The notes beneath the pieces were generated by a model. It was not told where the DNA came from. It ran no database searches and saw only the letters and a program-made list of their open reading frames with translations. Below are positions 1 to 12,000 of a stretch of DNA of 21,990 nt, piece by piece; the first letter of the stretch is position 1, and each line of letters begins with the position of its first letter. This stretch comes from a virus. The translations under genes and the position numbers were made by a program. The stretch covers positions 1 to 21,990 of the IMG/VR virus record IMGVR_UViG_3300015371_001843; one strand, 5' to 3'.

Positions 1-564
1 AAAGCCGGAAATGTCGAATTTGAGGATCTTGGACGGCGTGGCGGTATCAAACAGGCTCCAGTTACCCGATAGCCAGCTATTAGCGCCGGTCCAGGCAAAC
101 GCGCTAGCCACATTGACGGAGCCCGAGGGGATATCGCAAACGGTCTGGTCCGGACCCGCGCCGCCGTCCGTACAGGTCACGCCGCCGCCCGTAAAATTTA
201 GCCCGCTTCGCGCGGTGAGCGGCGTTCCCTCGTCTTTAATCACATGGCCCGAGCCGGTAATCGAGATGGTAACATCAGTCGCGCCCGTGCCGGCATTATC
301 GGTCGCGCTGACTCCGGCGCCCTTGAAGTTGAGGCTATTTCGCGCGGGGAGATCAACGCCTTCGTCTTGAACCTTGTGCCCGGATTGTCCGCCCGGAAAC
401 TTGCCATCGAGGATCAGGAGGTCGTTGGCGATATCTTCGCCCCACGTTCCCGGCTCATAGTTTGGAACGGTAAGGCCTAAATTGGGAGTTTGCGTTTGGG
501 CGTTAAGCGGGGAGTAAAGCGCCAGGAGAAGGAGGGGGATAACGACAATGGAAAGTTTTTTCAT
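1..564 (-). CDS. Tail-fibre-like protein with signal peptide (3' end outside window)
   Basis: This gene lies just downstream of the giant gene and is open to the left edge, giving 188 visible residues. The ATG at 562-564 is followed by a signal-peptide-like start: two lysines, a hydrophobic core (about residues 5-17) and a possible signal peptidase I site after LNA (residues 20-22). Residues 28-56 (GLTVPNYEPGTWGEDIANDL, ending ILDGKF) resemble the short N-terminal attachment motif of many phage fibre proteins. Two copies of a ~40-residue DEG-ARxxLNFxGxGV repeat follow. Then comes FDTATPSKILKFDIS, a pattern I know from fibre shafts. Its position at the end of the virion operon supports a fibre or spike role. 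A signal peptide is odd for a virion protein. It could instead be an exported surface protein encoded by a prophage. The SD is weak. Confidence 0.75.
   Translation of the reverse strand, partial: MKKLSIVVIPLLLLALYSPLNAQTQTPNLGLTVPNYEPGTWGEDIANDLLILDGKFPGGQSGHKVQDEGVDLPARNSLNFKGAGVSATDNAGTGATDVTISITGSGHVIKDEGTPLTARSGLNFTGGGVTCTDGGAGPDQTVCDIPSGSVNVASAFAWTGANSWLSGNWSLFDTATPSKILKFDISGF
130..378 (-). repeat. Two tandem ~40-residue fibre repeats
   Basis: Within the fibre-like protein, residues 63-102 and 107-145 align as H-x-x-x-DEG-x-x-L-x-AR-x-x-LNF-x-G-x-GV-x-x-TD, with a period of 44 residues. They are diverged protein-level repeats, not exact DNA repeats. More copies may lie beyond the left edge. 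Confidence 0.7.
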
Positions 565-594
565 TTCTTACTCGCTAAAAACACCTGCCTTTCT

Positions 595-609
595 CGCGCC
601 CATGGCGCG
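595..609. other. Perfect 6-bp hairpin between giant gene and fibre gene
   Basis: CGCGCC and GGCGCG flank a 3-nt loop in the 48-nt gap between the giant gene's stop (613-615) and the fibre start (564). There is no U-tract directly after the stem on either strand, so it is not a convincing intrinsic terminator. It could be an mRNA processing or stability element, or chance in GC-rich DNA. Confidence 0.25.
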
Positions 610-612
610 TGC

Positions 613-3040
613 TTACTGGTTAGCGGCTGCGTCCTCGCTCGGTGGCACAGCGCTTCTGCTTAGTCCAGGCGCGGCCCGGTACTTTTCCAATACTCGTCTG
701 CGTGCTTCAGGAGGTAAGTTACCAACAGTTGCGCGTTTCTGTAATAGAAGTTTTTTTATTTGTGCCCGCTCCTGGGGTTCGGCCACGTCCCATACCTTGA
801 GCGCCTCCTCGAGCGTCAAGCGCTTGACGCTACGCACGAGATAAGGCTGCTTGGCTTCCCTGATAATGTAGTGTGCCTGATTGATGGTGAGCCCGCCCGC
901 CCGCGCCGCCGCCATGACCTCCAGGGATGTCATTTTCCCAAGCGCATAGCGCTGCTCGATCAGCTTGGCCGTATCGTGGAGCTCGGCCTGCTCGGCGGTT
1001 TTTGCCCCTCCGGGAACTCGGCGCCGCAAAAAATCCCCAGCCACTTCCTCGGCATCGGTTCTGGCAATAGAGGCTGGCGCCGGAGTGACGCCGACAAACG
1101 ATTGCACGGTCTTACTTGCTTGCCCAGGCCCGAACATTGATTTTTCGCCCGCCGCCTTGGCGCGTTGTTTCGCGTTTCTAATCGAGAAGGGCGTGAATAT
1201 ACCGGCCACATAGTTCATCAGACCATAGACCTGTTTAATCAGCGGGTCGCCGGGGTGGCGGATCTCGGTGCCGTAGAAGTCCTGATTGTTGAGCATCTCG
1301 ATTACCGCGGAGACTGCCGGGTGAACCTTGTGCCCGATGGTGGTGAGCGGGTGTTTGTAAAAAGCGTAAACGTCTTTCCAGTATGACGGCAAAGAGACTC
1401 GCTCCTCGCGGCCGGCCGCATCCTTGCTCCCGGTTCGCGGAAAGTAGTAATCGCGCACGTCGCGCGGTTTCTCTCCGGTGGCAAGAAAGTTATAGATCGC
1501 GCCCAAAAAGCCGACCACGATCGGCAAGGCGAGAAGATAGGCCATCCGATGAGTCATCTCGGGCCTTTGTCCTCTAGCCATCCTTGCGCCCTGCATGACA
1601 AAATCGGTCGTGCCGCCGCCGAGCTCTCTCACCGTACCGATGTTCCAGCCGAGTGAGCGCACCGAGGCCATGCCCAGGTCCTTGATGACCTTGTTCGCAA
1701 AGAGATTATCGTAAACCAGTTGCCCCATGCGATTATCGACCGAATCCCAAGCCTTCTGCACTTCCTGTCTTATGCGCTGATCGTTCCAGTTGTTGTCGTC
1801 CGCACGTTCGAGTATATCGCTGGCGAGCTTGGCGAACACGCCGAGTTTTTGGCGCGGGACAATATACTCCATGACCGGCTTGCTCATCTGCTCCATGGCA
1901 GCGGGAAATGCTCTCAGTCCCAGCCGCGCCCAGTCGCCCTCCTTCCATGCCTTCCAGAAAGACTCGATCGCTTGGTTTTTATAATAGACGTCCATGAACG
2001 GGCGCCCGCCCGCCAACGCGAGCGCATCGGCCTCGCGGCTAAACTGAGCATAGCTCCCCGGTGACAGGTATTCCTTGAGGAGTCGGTTTCCTACCAGCGC
2101 GTTTTCGATCGGGCTCACAAGGGTCGCGCCGCGTGCAATAGATTTGAGCGCTTTTCCCGGTTGCCCTCTGACCGCCTGCTCGATACCGAGCGCCACGTCG
2201 CTGGTGATCGCGTCGATGGAGGTAAACCCTAAATGGAAGAACGAAAAGCCGAGTTGCGCCTGATTGAGCGTGTTGCCGAGCTTGCGTGCGGTCTGATAAA
2301 GGAGGCTTTTACTCAGTCCCGGCGAGAGAAAATTGTTAAACGATTTGGCCGCATCGGCAGGCGCGTAGTAGCTGCCGCGGTTGATAAATCCCTGCTCCGC
2401 CTCCGACCATTGGAGCACGCGAAATATCTTGTCATCGAGTAGCTGCCATCCCTCGGGGGGCTTTTTCCCGAACCGGACAAACTTGGCGAGCCCTTCCTTG
2501 ATGAGCTCGTCCTTGATCCTATGCGCCATGACATAGCGGTTCATCTCGTTTATCTTGTAAAGCGCCAAGCGCACCGGGTTATAAGTGACCGGGGTCAATC
2601 CGGCCGCAATCCCGTCTGCGGTGGTCGGAATGGTGCGCTTTTTCAAGAATGAGGCTGGCCCTTCCAATGGGCGCTTACCGTTTAGTCGGGCAAAGAGCTT
2701 TTGCGCTTGTCCCGGCTGGCTCCAGACATGCGGAAAATAGTTCTCCAGGTAATTCTCGAGCTTGCCGGTGCCGAGCGCCTGCACATCGTCGCGGCCCTGA
2801 TCGAGCATCGTGCGCAGCGCATCGGCTAATCCCACGTTGGCGGGGTCCAACTGCTTCCCGCCTGTCTCCATGGCGTCGATGAAGCGTAGAGATGGGGCAA
2901 TCGGTGCCTTATCCCATTTCTTGATCTCGAGCTCCATGGCGTGCTCGGCCTGGGCGTTTTTCCTAAACCGATCGCCGCCGTATTCCCGGATAGTTCCGCG
3001 AGTGAGATCGCGCTCCGTCTTGTCACGGTTCAAATACTGA
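613..3040 (-). other. C-terminal polyvalent-protein region with membrane-like segment
   Basis: About residues 3025-3832. The region is helix-rich and has aromatic blocks around 3100-3500. One clear hydrophobic segment starts at residue 3523 (AYLLALPIVVGFLGAIYNF). After it comes a stretch with YWKDVYAFYKHPLTTI and NNQDFYGTEI, which I recognise as a common C-terminal pattern of phage large polyvalent proteins (LPD-type domains). Its biochemical role is not known to me. A membrane segment beside a DNA-translocating helicase would suit a protein that helps DNA cross the host envelope. That is inference. Confidence 0.55.
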
Positions 3041-6000
3041 ATGATGCCGCCGCGAGTTGCCGCAACGGGAGGTCCGTTTCCCCCAGGAAGGCCGATCGAG
3101 CCGCGCTCCCCTTCGGCCTTGCGGGCGCCTACCTCTGCAGCCTCCCGTTCCTCTGCTATCCGAATGGCTTCTTCGAGTGTCGAGTTTTCCTCGATGACGC
3201 CCAATTCCTGAAGCGTCTCCATGGCGGACTGCTTACTAAATTCGCTCGCGGCAGGGTTGCTTAGTGTTTTCTCTGCGTCTTTGGCGAGTTCCTGGTTCGC
3301 TTTGTCCAGGTCCTCCACGCGCCCGCGCGCCTGCAGACGAGCCGAACGCCGGCCGGGGGCATTGCGGTCACCCAATTTTTCCGCGGTGGCCTTATTTGCT
3401 GCCTCTTCTTCTAGGCGTTGGCGGATGGTTTCCCTGATATTCTGGCGCTGTTCCTCGGGATGGTGCGCGAGTGGATAGTCGGGCTCCTTGTGAAGCGTGA
3501 CAAGCGATGAGTCAACTATGATGGGGTCTCCCGGCTTTAAGTCGCCGATCAGACCATGGGCAATCTGTTGTTCGGTATCCCTATCGGGCTTGATGGTAAG
3601 CTGCCCGTCACCGCCCACCGCGGCAATCTCGCCGTGAAACTCATCCCCTCCGTCAGTCAGTTTGGCCGTAACCGGGTCTCCGACCTGCCAGCCGGCGCCC
3701 GCCTGAAGTAACTTAACGACATCTTTTAGCTGCTCGCGTTTCTCCTTTAACTCCGCCGCCTGATCCCATGGCCGCTCAACGAAGTTCTTTAGCTCGCGCT
3801 CGTTTCTCTGTTTGGTGGCGAGCTCGACCTCTTGAGTCTCCGGGTCGCGCATGATCCGCTCGACCTGCGCCGGGACGTTCTGCAAAAACCCCGTGCCGGT
3901 GGTAAATCCGTTGTAAGTCGCCGGCCCGTCCTTGAAGCGCCAGTATATAGTGGCGACATCGGCCTCGTAGTATATCCGCTCGGGACCTTGTTTTGATTCG
4001 TCGAATACACCGCGGACGCTTGCATAAGCATCGGCAACGATCGGCCTGCCGTTTAGCTCAAAGGCACCGGCCTCTCTTCTGATACTCGCCTTTTTCTTTA
4101 ACGCATCGGCCTGGGCATCATCGAGGATGCTGCTCGCCCACGTCTCGATAGCCGCTTTTACGTCCTTCTCCCCGGTATAGGTCTTGCCGTTGAGTTTTAG
4201 CTCCGGGGTATAGCCCTTATCGAATACCCCTTTGAATTCCGCCGCCGCCTTTTTCGCCGCATCCAGTTGGCGCTCGTTAAACGGGATCACACGATCGCGC
4301 AGTTCCAATAGCTCGCGCTGGCTTCTGCTCACCTGCTCGCGGTGCGCTCCTTCCACGGAGTCAAGCGTCTTGATCTCGTTCTCGAGCTTGAATCTCTCGT
4401 AGGCGAGCGGGTTTCCCGAATAGGCCGCGAGTTGCTTCTGCATGTCCAAAAACACATCGTCGGTCGGGTCCTCGATATAATTCCCCTGATACTCGCCGCG
4501 CATAAGCTGATTTAATTGCGCCTGCTTGCGCGTGAGCATCTGGAACCGCGCCGCATCGAGACTGTCTTTAACGCCGAGCGAAATGACCTCCACCTCCTTA
4601 TTCATGTTCCCCTGTCTGACTGCCCTGGCCGTTCTCTGCTCCATCTTGGCCGGCGTGTCCGGGGTATCGACGTGTATGAGTCCTACGCTTCGGTCCGCGG
4701 CGTCAAACCCGGTGCCGAGCGTATCGGAGTGGCCGATCAGTATGCGGATATCACCGCTCTTGAATTTCTCGCGCACCGCGGCCCTTCTGGCGCCCTTGAC
4801 GCTTTGATCCATGACCACAATTTCATTGGCCGGGATGCCGCCCTTGATGAGCTTGTTCCTGATGTCCTGATGGGTGTTGAACACCGCGGCCTTGCCCGCC
4901 GCGTCGTTCTGCACGTCGAGAAATACCCAAATCGTGCCCTTGATGTCGTTGTAGTCCTTGTACAATCGTTGGATTTCTCGCACCGCCGCATTGAGCTTGC
5001 TTCCCGGATTGTCCGGGAGGGTAGGATCAATCAGGCGCATATCGACTGCGGCCTTTTTCCCCATCGTGTACATGGTGCCGGGAATCCAGTTTAACTGGCG
5101 CCTCATGCGGCCCGTTACCCTGGCGTACCCTTCGAGCTGCGAGCGAATCCAACTGATTGCCTGGGTGAGCTCGGGGGTCTGCGGTACTTCGATAATCTTG
5201 GTGCCGCCGCCCTTGATGATGGGCAAATCCTTGAGCTTCACCATGTCTTGAGTCACTACGTCGCCGGTCTCTTTCCACGCCTTGACGAGGTTCTGAGCGT
5301 TGGTGTAGCCGGTAAACCGGGTGTCCTCTTTCCATGAGCCGCCCGAGGTGAGCTCGATGTCGGTCTTGGTGTCGCCGTAATTGCTGGCGAACTGGTCGAA
5401 GAGATCAATGCCGTATTTGTTGAGCACGTCAGGGCGGAGGTAGCGCATCATGTTCCAGGCCTCCGCGCTGGTGTTGCTGATCGGCGTGCCGGTGGCGCCG
5501 AGAGTGTTTCTCCCGTTGGCGTGCTCCTGTATCCACATCATCTTGAGCTTGTTTGCTACGCCGCGCTTGGAAAAGGTCCGGTCCAGTCCCTTGATGTTGG
5601 GGCGATTGCTGGTAAAGGCGAGTTTCTTATAGGCGTGAAACTCATCGACCATCAAAAAGTCAACTCCCAACTGCTCGAAGGTGTAAGCGTCGTCGGTCCG
5701 TATGTTGGCGAGCTCCTCGAGTTGCGCCTCGACGCGGCGCTGCGCTCTTACGATGTCTCTCACTTGCGGGGAGTTTTCCCCTTCGATCCGCGCCATCTCG
5801 ATCCGGGCCCGCTCCAATTCATCGAGTTGATCCTGAATCCAGCGATCAACGCGGGCCTTATCGACCGCGATCATGTCGTACTGGCTTTGTGGAATAATCA
5901 CCAAGTCCCAATCCCCGGTGGCGATTCGCGCCATGGTGCCCGTGCGGTGCGCGGGGTCAAAATCGTGCTCGCCCGTGTGCATGATCTTGGCCGCGGGGTA

Positions 6001-9000
6001 AAGGCGCTGCGCCTCGGAGGGAAACTGCTCCGCGGTTGAGTTGTGAACCACGATCATTACCTTGTTGGCGATTCCTAGACGCTTGGCCTCCATGCCGATC
6101 GTCGTCATGATGAACGTCTTACCGTTGCCGGGGGCATGAAAGAGCCCCAAAGACTGCCGTAGCCCGCGCGTAGCAGCAACTTTCTGGTCGTCGCGCAGCG
6201 TAATAGTGTCGGTGGCGCCGGGGTAGTGCTGCCAGGAGGGGGGCCGGTGCTGCGGGAGGGTGGCGAAGTTCTGGCGCTCGTTATACAAGTCCTCCATCGC
6301 CTGCGACACGCCTTCGGTGGTCTTTATAAAACTCGAGAATTCCTTTCTGAGCCGCGCCTGCTTGGCCCGCGCATCGACTGTGAGGTTGTCGTTTCGCGTG
6401 CGCACGAGCCGATTGTTTTCGTCTCTATGAGTGTCCCAAACGATTGCCGGTCTGCCGTTTAAGGCATCGGAAATGATATCGCCGCCCGTGGCGTCCAGGC
6501 CCGCGGGGTTTTTAACTCCCCAGGTGGTCGCGTTCGCCGCCGATACCACTCTCGGCTCAGTTAGAATCCATGTCGCGGTGGCTGGGGTAAAAGTAACGCG
6601 GAGATCTCGCTGTTGGAGGATTTGCCGCGCCCACTGTTGCACGGTTGCGGGAGGTATCCAGTCCGCGCCGAGCGTGACGCTCGCCTTGCTGATCGACACG
6701 CGCTTGGGCTGAACCTTTTCCAGTTCCTCGACATGCTTTTGATAGCGCGGGTCGAGTTTCGCCGCCTCTTTTGCCGCTTCGAGCTTTTGGCGGACAAACC
6801 CGGAAAGATATTCCGGGCCGTCGTACCAGAGCCCGTCTGTGGGGTCCTGAAACGCGAGCGCGTTTTGCTCCAGGTGCGCTATTACTTGCTCGACGGGCTT
6901 TCCAGTGAGTTGGGCGATATATTCGGGGTCCGCCGCACCCTTGAAATTGGAAGAGACCTCGTAGGCGTCGGGAATCGTCTCCACGCTGGAAGGTGGTACA
7001 TTGGGGTGGCCCGTGCGCTTGGTGAGGATATCGGATTTTTGCCAGTTAGTGACGCGCTGCTGGCGTCCGTTTTTGATAGTGCGAAACGAATAGACTGGTT
7101 TTTCCAAAGAGCCGGCATGAACGAAGTCGGTATCGTCTCTTAGGTACTTCGAGCGTGCGCCGTTTATCTCGCCGTGCTTCTTTAGGTACTCATCGTACTG
7201 CTTGGCTAAATCCTTGCGGCCCGCCTCAACCTCTTTCTCGGTTGCCTCGGGGCTTTTCTCCATCGCCACTTGGCGATTACGCGCATCGCGCAGCGAGACA
7301 AACCTCTTGGCCTGCACTACCTTCGCTGGATCGTTGGCCCAAGCCGGCTTGACCGGCTTTCCGTCATGGCTCACGCGCACCACGGTATTACCGCTTACGA
7401 CGTAGGTGCCGGGTTTGCCGGTTAGTTCTCCCGGCTCTGGGGCCGCGGCAGTTTGCGGCGCCGCTGCGCCTTTGCCTAAAACATTCTCAGGGAGCTTGCT
7501 CACGGCCCCGGTGAGCTCTGCGGCGAAATCTTTGCCCGGACTCGGAAGGAGCGCCGGCATGTCTTTACCGTACTGCCTGCCCTCGAGCGACATTCTACCG
7601 AGCATCATGTCGGGGTGCTTGGCGTAATACTCGTTTAGCTTGACCGGCTTATCGTCGTAGGTTTTGGAGTCAACTACATTGTCCCAGCGCTCACCGGGAA
7701 ACGAGGTCGCGTCTTTCTTGCGTAGGAAAATAACATCGGTTGTGACTTCGGTGTTGGCGTTGCCCTTAAAGGTGGTGTTGGGCAGGCGAATCGCGCCGAT
7801 CAAATCCGCGCGTTCGGCCATGTACTGACGGGCCTTGATGCTGGTCGGCGCATCCATGGTATAGCTCGAGGTGATAAACGCGATCACGCCGCCCGGTTTG
7901 GCCGCGTCAATCGAGCGCGCGAAATAATAGTTGTGGAGATTGAAGTCGGGAAAGCGCGAGTCGTGTACGGTAATATCGGAAAACGGGACGTTGGTAATTA
8001 CAAGGTCCTGCGAGTTGGGCGCAATCTTGGCCTTCTCATACGGAGTGATGTCGATTTTCGCTCTTGGATAAAGCGCCTTGGCGATCCGGGCCGAAACGCT
8101 GTCGATATCGACTCCGCGCCAGCGCACGTTATCCTTGATGGCCTGCGGGGTAAGGCCGACGAAATTACCGACGCCGATAGCCGGCTCGAGCGCGGTGCCG
8201 CCGTGAAACCCTAAGCGCTCAACGGCGTCCCAGATTTTATTGATGACGGTGCGGCTGGTGTAGTGCTGCGTGTCGAGAGAGGCTTTCGCGGAACGGTACT
8301 CATCGGGCGTGAGGCCCTTTTTGACCTCATCGTATTGTTTGCCCCAAGCCTTCTCCCAGTTTTCCCACTCTTCTTTTTGGAAATCGTAGCGCGGCGGGCT
8401 ATCTCGGTATGCCGCCTTGCCGGAGTCAAACACGGGCTTGAGCCCGCCCCAGCCGACATATTTGGAAAGCGCGGTCTGTTCTTCGGGAGTTGGTGCGCGG
8501 CCGGTTTTTTCTAACTCGTTAAGAGTCTTGACCGCTTCGATGTTGGCGCTGACGCGAGACTTTAGCCCTACTGGGATCCAGTCGTGATCTTTAGGGAGAG
8601 AATAGTTGGGAGCTACTTCTTGTGGAGCGGTACCACCTTGTTTGCCTCCTGGCGGCGAAACCCCTCCTCCAGCGCTTCCACTCGGTCGATTATCTGCTCC
8701 TTCAACTGGGCCGGTATCCGCGGGGGCGGCGGGTCTTTCTCCTCTGGGCCTCCGCTCGGGGCGAGGATGAGCTCCACCGCCCGGTCCTCCGCCTCCAGCT
8801 CCGACATTCCCTGTTTCACCCGCTCCTTGATGTAGCGGTCCGCCTGCTGGATGTCCCTCGCCAACTGGTCCTCGATCTCCAGTATCTTGCCGCTGCGGTA
8901 GAGTTCCAGCATCCTCTCCGGCTCGTTGTCCATGAGCCACATCAGTCGCGTTCTGCCCAGCGTGTCCACTTGATTCTCCTTCTTGTTCAATTTGCGCTTG

Positions 9001-12000
9001 CGCGGGGGCGCTGTCAATGGGCTCGAGCTTGCCGTTCACCCATTTGCGGTTGACCGGCTCATCGGATGGGACGACGCGGCTTTCCTTTGCCGCCATCCAG
9101 CGCGACATGAGATCGTCGGCGTAGGCCTTGGCCTCTTCTTCGGTGGCAAACCTGAGCGCGTTGGAATTGAAGTCCGAGCCGTCGCTGATCTCCACCTTGA
9201 ACGAGCCCTTGGCGGGCGGCGCTTTAGGTTCGGCCTTCTCCGGTATTCGCCCGATCGCCTTCAGTCCCTCTTCGCCAAACTCCTGTTGAATCTCCCGTTC
9301 AAGATTATTGCGCGTGTTGTAAAAGCCCTGGGCGCGGTTGGGCTCGTTACGCTGCATCGCCAAGTTGCCCTTGTGCTCGAAGTCCTTCCAGGCGCCGACA
9401 AGTTTCTCTAAGCGTCTTGCCTTCTCGTCTTTCTTGACGTAATCGGCGTACTCCTCTGGCGTTTGAACCCTTGGCCCTGGCGCTTTGCCCTCTTCGAGTA
9501 TCCGGGGATCAACGAGACGTGACTCGTAGGGCTCGCCCTCGACCTTGATACGTAGCTTGTCGCCCTCTTTGCCGAGCACGGTTACGGGCTTGCCTTTGTA
9601 GGTAAGCGTCACGCCACCTTCTGAGTAGCGCTGCGCAAGTGCGCCGGGACTCTCGATCACTTCAATGCCGCCGCCCTTCTGTTCCTTGGCCTTCTCTACT
9701 CGCTCCTTTGCTTTGGCCTTCGCGGCTTCGCGGAGCCGTTTCTGCTCGGCCTCGGCGGCTGCAATCTTTTCCTCGATGCTCGGTTTAGCTTCGGCGGGCT
9801 TTGTTTCTGGCGTGAACGGCTGGAGGCTGTCGGCGTTAACGATCCGGACCTCTCCCATTGTCGAGGAGATTCTATAGCGGTCGCCCTCTTTCCCGACTAC
9901 CGTGGACCTTTGGCCGGGAGCGCCGACGCCAGGAGTGAAAATTACTTTATCCCCTACCTTGAATTGTGCAGGCGGCTTGGGCTCGGTCGGCGCCTCCCCC
10001 ACCGGGAGCTCCGGCTCCTTCGCCGCAATCCCTGGCTGCTCGAGCTCGAACGGCTTTTCTGTCTGTCCTACCTTGGGCCGGAGGCCTGTCTCCGGTATCG
10101 TGCGCGGTCCTTCGCGCGATCCCGGTATAACCGCCTGCGGTCCTGCCGGTGTCGGCTCGGTGCCCTTGTTGGCGAGCGCCTTGGCAAACTCGCGGTAGGT
10201 GTTCGGGAACAGTCCCGATCGGCTGATCTTTAATAGCTTGGCCTGATCGGTCTCCGATCTGAGGTAGTCGCTAACGTCCTGGCTCCTGAGCTCGTTTATC
10301 CGGTTCGCCGCGGTCTGCTTGATATCGCGCGGCGTAGAGTCCATGAGCGCCACGTCGAACAGGGTGAACGGGTCGTTTTCCTTCGCCATCCGCTCGTTCA
10401 TTTCGTGGGTCAGGTCGGTATTGAGACGGATTGGCTTGGTCTCTTGCCCTAGCTTTTCGAGCCGTCCTTTTGCCCCTTCCCCGCTGGCGATCTGCCCCTC
10501 ATCGACATTGATAAGCCCGCCATTTGGCGTCGTGACGTATTTACCGCCCGGAGGCACTTCGGGGGCCTCGCCCGGTGGTGTGGTCAGATTGGCCGCGAGC
10601 GGTTTCGATTCTGGCGGCTTTTCTGAAACGGTTGGCGCGGTGGTTTCAGCGGGTTTCTCCTTGAACCCCTCCGGCGCTGGTAGTGCTCCGCCTGTGGGCC
10701 CTGGCGGCTGTTCTCCTCCCGGCTTTGGCGCCGCTGCGGCTGGTGCTTCTGGCTTTCCTCCCCCTTTTTGGCGCCGCGCCCACTCGTCGGCGTAAATCTT
10801 GTAGCGCGGGTCCATTTGGGGATCGAGCGCGTTCATTGCGTGCTGGATATGGGCATCGCTCGATTGCCGCGCGATATCCCCGACCGCTGCCGCGTCCTCG
10901 GGCGAGAGATCGCGCAGCGGCTCGGTGGAGCTCAGTTTCGCGGCTGTTTCCGGATTGAATTTTCCCCAATCGCCAAACAGGCGCCCGCGGGCGTAGTTCA
11001 AGGCCTGACCTAAAGGTACGTGCGGCGAACCCGGCGCGTTCATTATTGCGGTATTGACCGCTCCCGCTATGTCCTGGCCGAGTGTTGGGTAAAATTCCGG
11101 CTTGATCGAACTGACCGCCTCTGTTCCTGCTCTGAACGCATCAGAAACTATTTCGGGAATTGGGTTTACGATCGCGCCAAGATCGGGCGTCGGTTTTCCC
11201 GCCAAGTCGGTTGTCATTGGCGGCTTGCCCTGTATCGCTTGCACAAGGCCCGGAAACGGCACCATCTTTTGTGCGGCCGGGGTATTAAGCGGCGGAGTCA
11301 ATGTTTGTAGTGCGCCGGTAATTAGCGCATTGCCTCCCGTGCTGATTGCCTTCCCGATTCCTTGCGGCACCGCTCCGGCGATATCCTCTCCGGACGGTGT
11401 GAATTCGTGCGCTGGCTCTGCGCCGAGATAGCTCCCAGCCGCTTTGGCAAGATTGGAAAGCCGGTCCTGCCATCCCTTCGAGGCCTCGTTCTCCGCGCGT
11501 ACCTTGGCGGCGCCGTAGAGCGGTGGCGGCGGTTCCTTGATGGCCGAGGGGATGTTGGCGCCCATGTCGGGCATTTCGGAAACCTGCAGCGGTGGCGGTG
11601 GCCCTGGCGCTTGCGGTTGCGGCTGCGGAATGAGCGATCGCAGTCGCTCTTTTATTCCGCTAAGGAGGCTTGGCGCGGCTGGTGCTGGCGCGGGCACGAC
11701 GGCCGGCGCTTTGGGCTCGAGGATATTCTTCCCCGTGGTCGTGTCGGTGACATTGCCCTCATCGTCAACGGCAAACTGCGGGTTTAACTCAGTCGGCGGT
11801 TTGGGTGGCGGTGCGGGCCGCGTGCCGGGAAAGCTCGGAAGATACGATTTTACCGTCTCCATAGACGGCATTGAGGGAAGCGCGTTTTTGATTGCGCCGG
11901 TCGCCCGCTCCATTAAGGAGGGTTGAGGAGGCGCCTTGAGTGGCTTTAGGGGCGTTACACTATCGTACTCTTCCGGCGTCACCTCGCGGAATCCGCCGCT

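Noticed and set aside
11-480. Two plus-strand ORFs at the left edge
   Set aside because: They are antisense to the fibre-like gene, which has fibre motifs and repeats on the minus strand.
595-609. Hairpin as an intrinsic terminator
   Set aside because: No U-tract follows directly. The nearest T-run on the minus strand is over 10 nt away.
4516-6039. Long plus-strand ORFs (192 and 172 codons) inside the giant gene
   Set aside because: Antisense shadows. They lie over the conserved helicase motifs, have no SD and have His/Arg/Leu-rich shadow composition.
7981-7998. NVPF as a broken methylase motif IV
   Set aside because: I recall NVPF as the usual form in methylase-helicase proteins of mobile elements, so it is not evidence of inactivation.
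8613-9035. Two compensating sequencing frameshifts as the cause of the nested ORF
   Set aside because: The nested ORF has its own in-frame stop, SD and start, and the giant's frame stays open through the whole stretch. This cannot be fully excluded without relatives.
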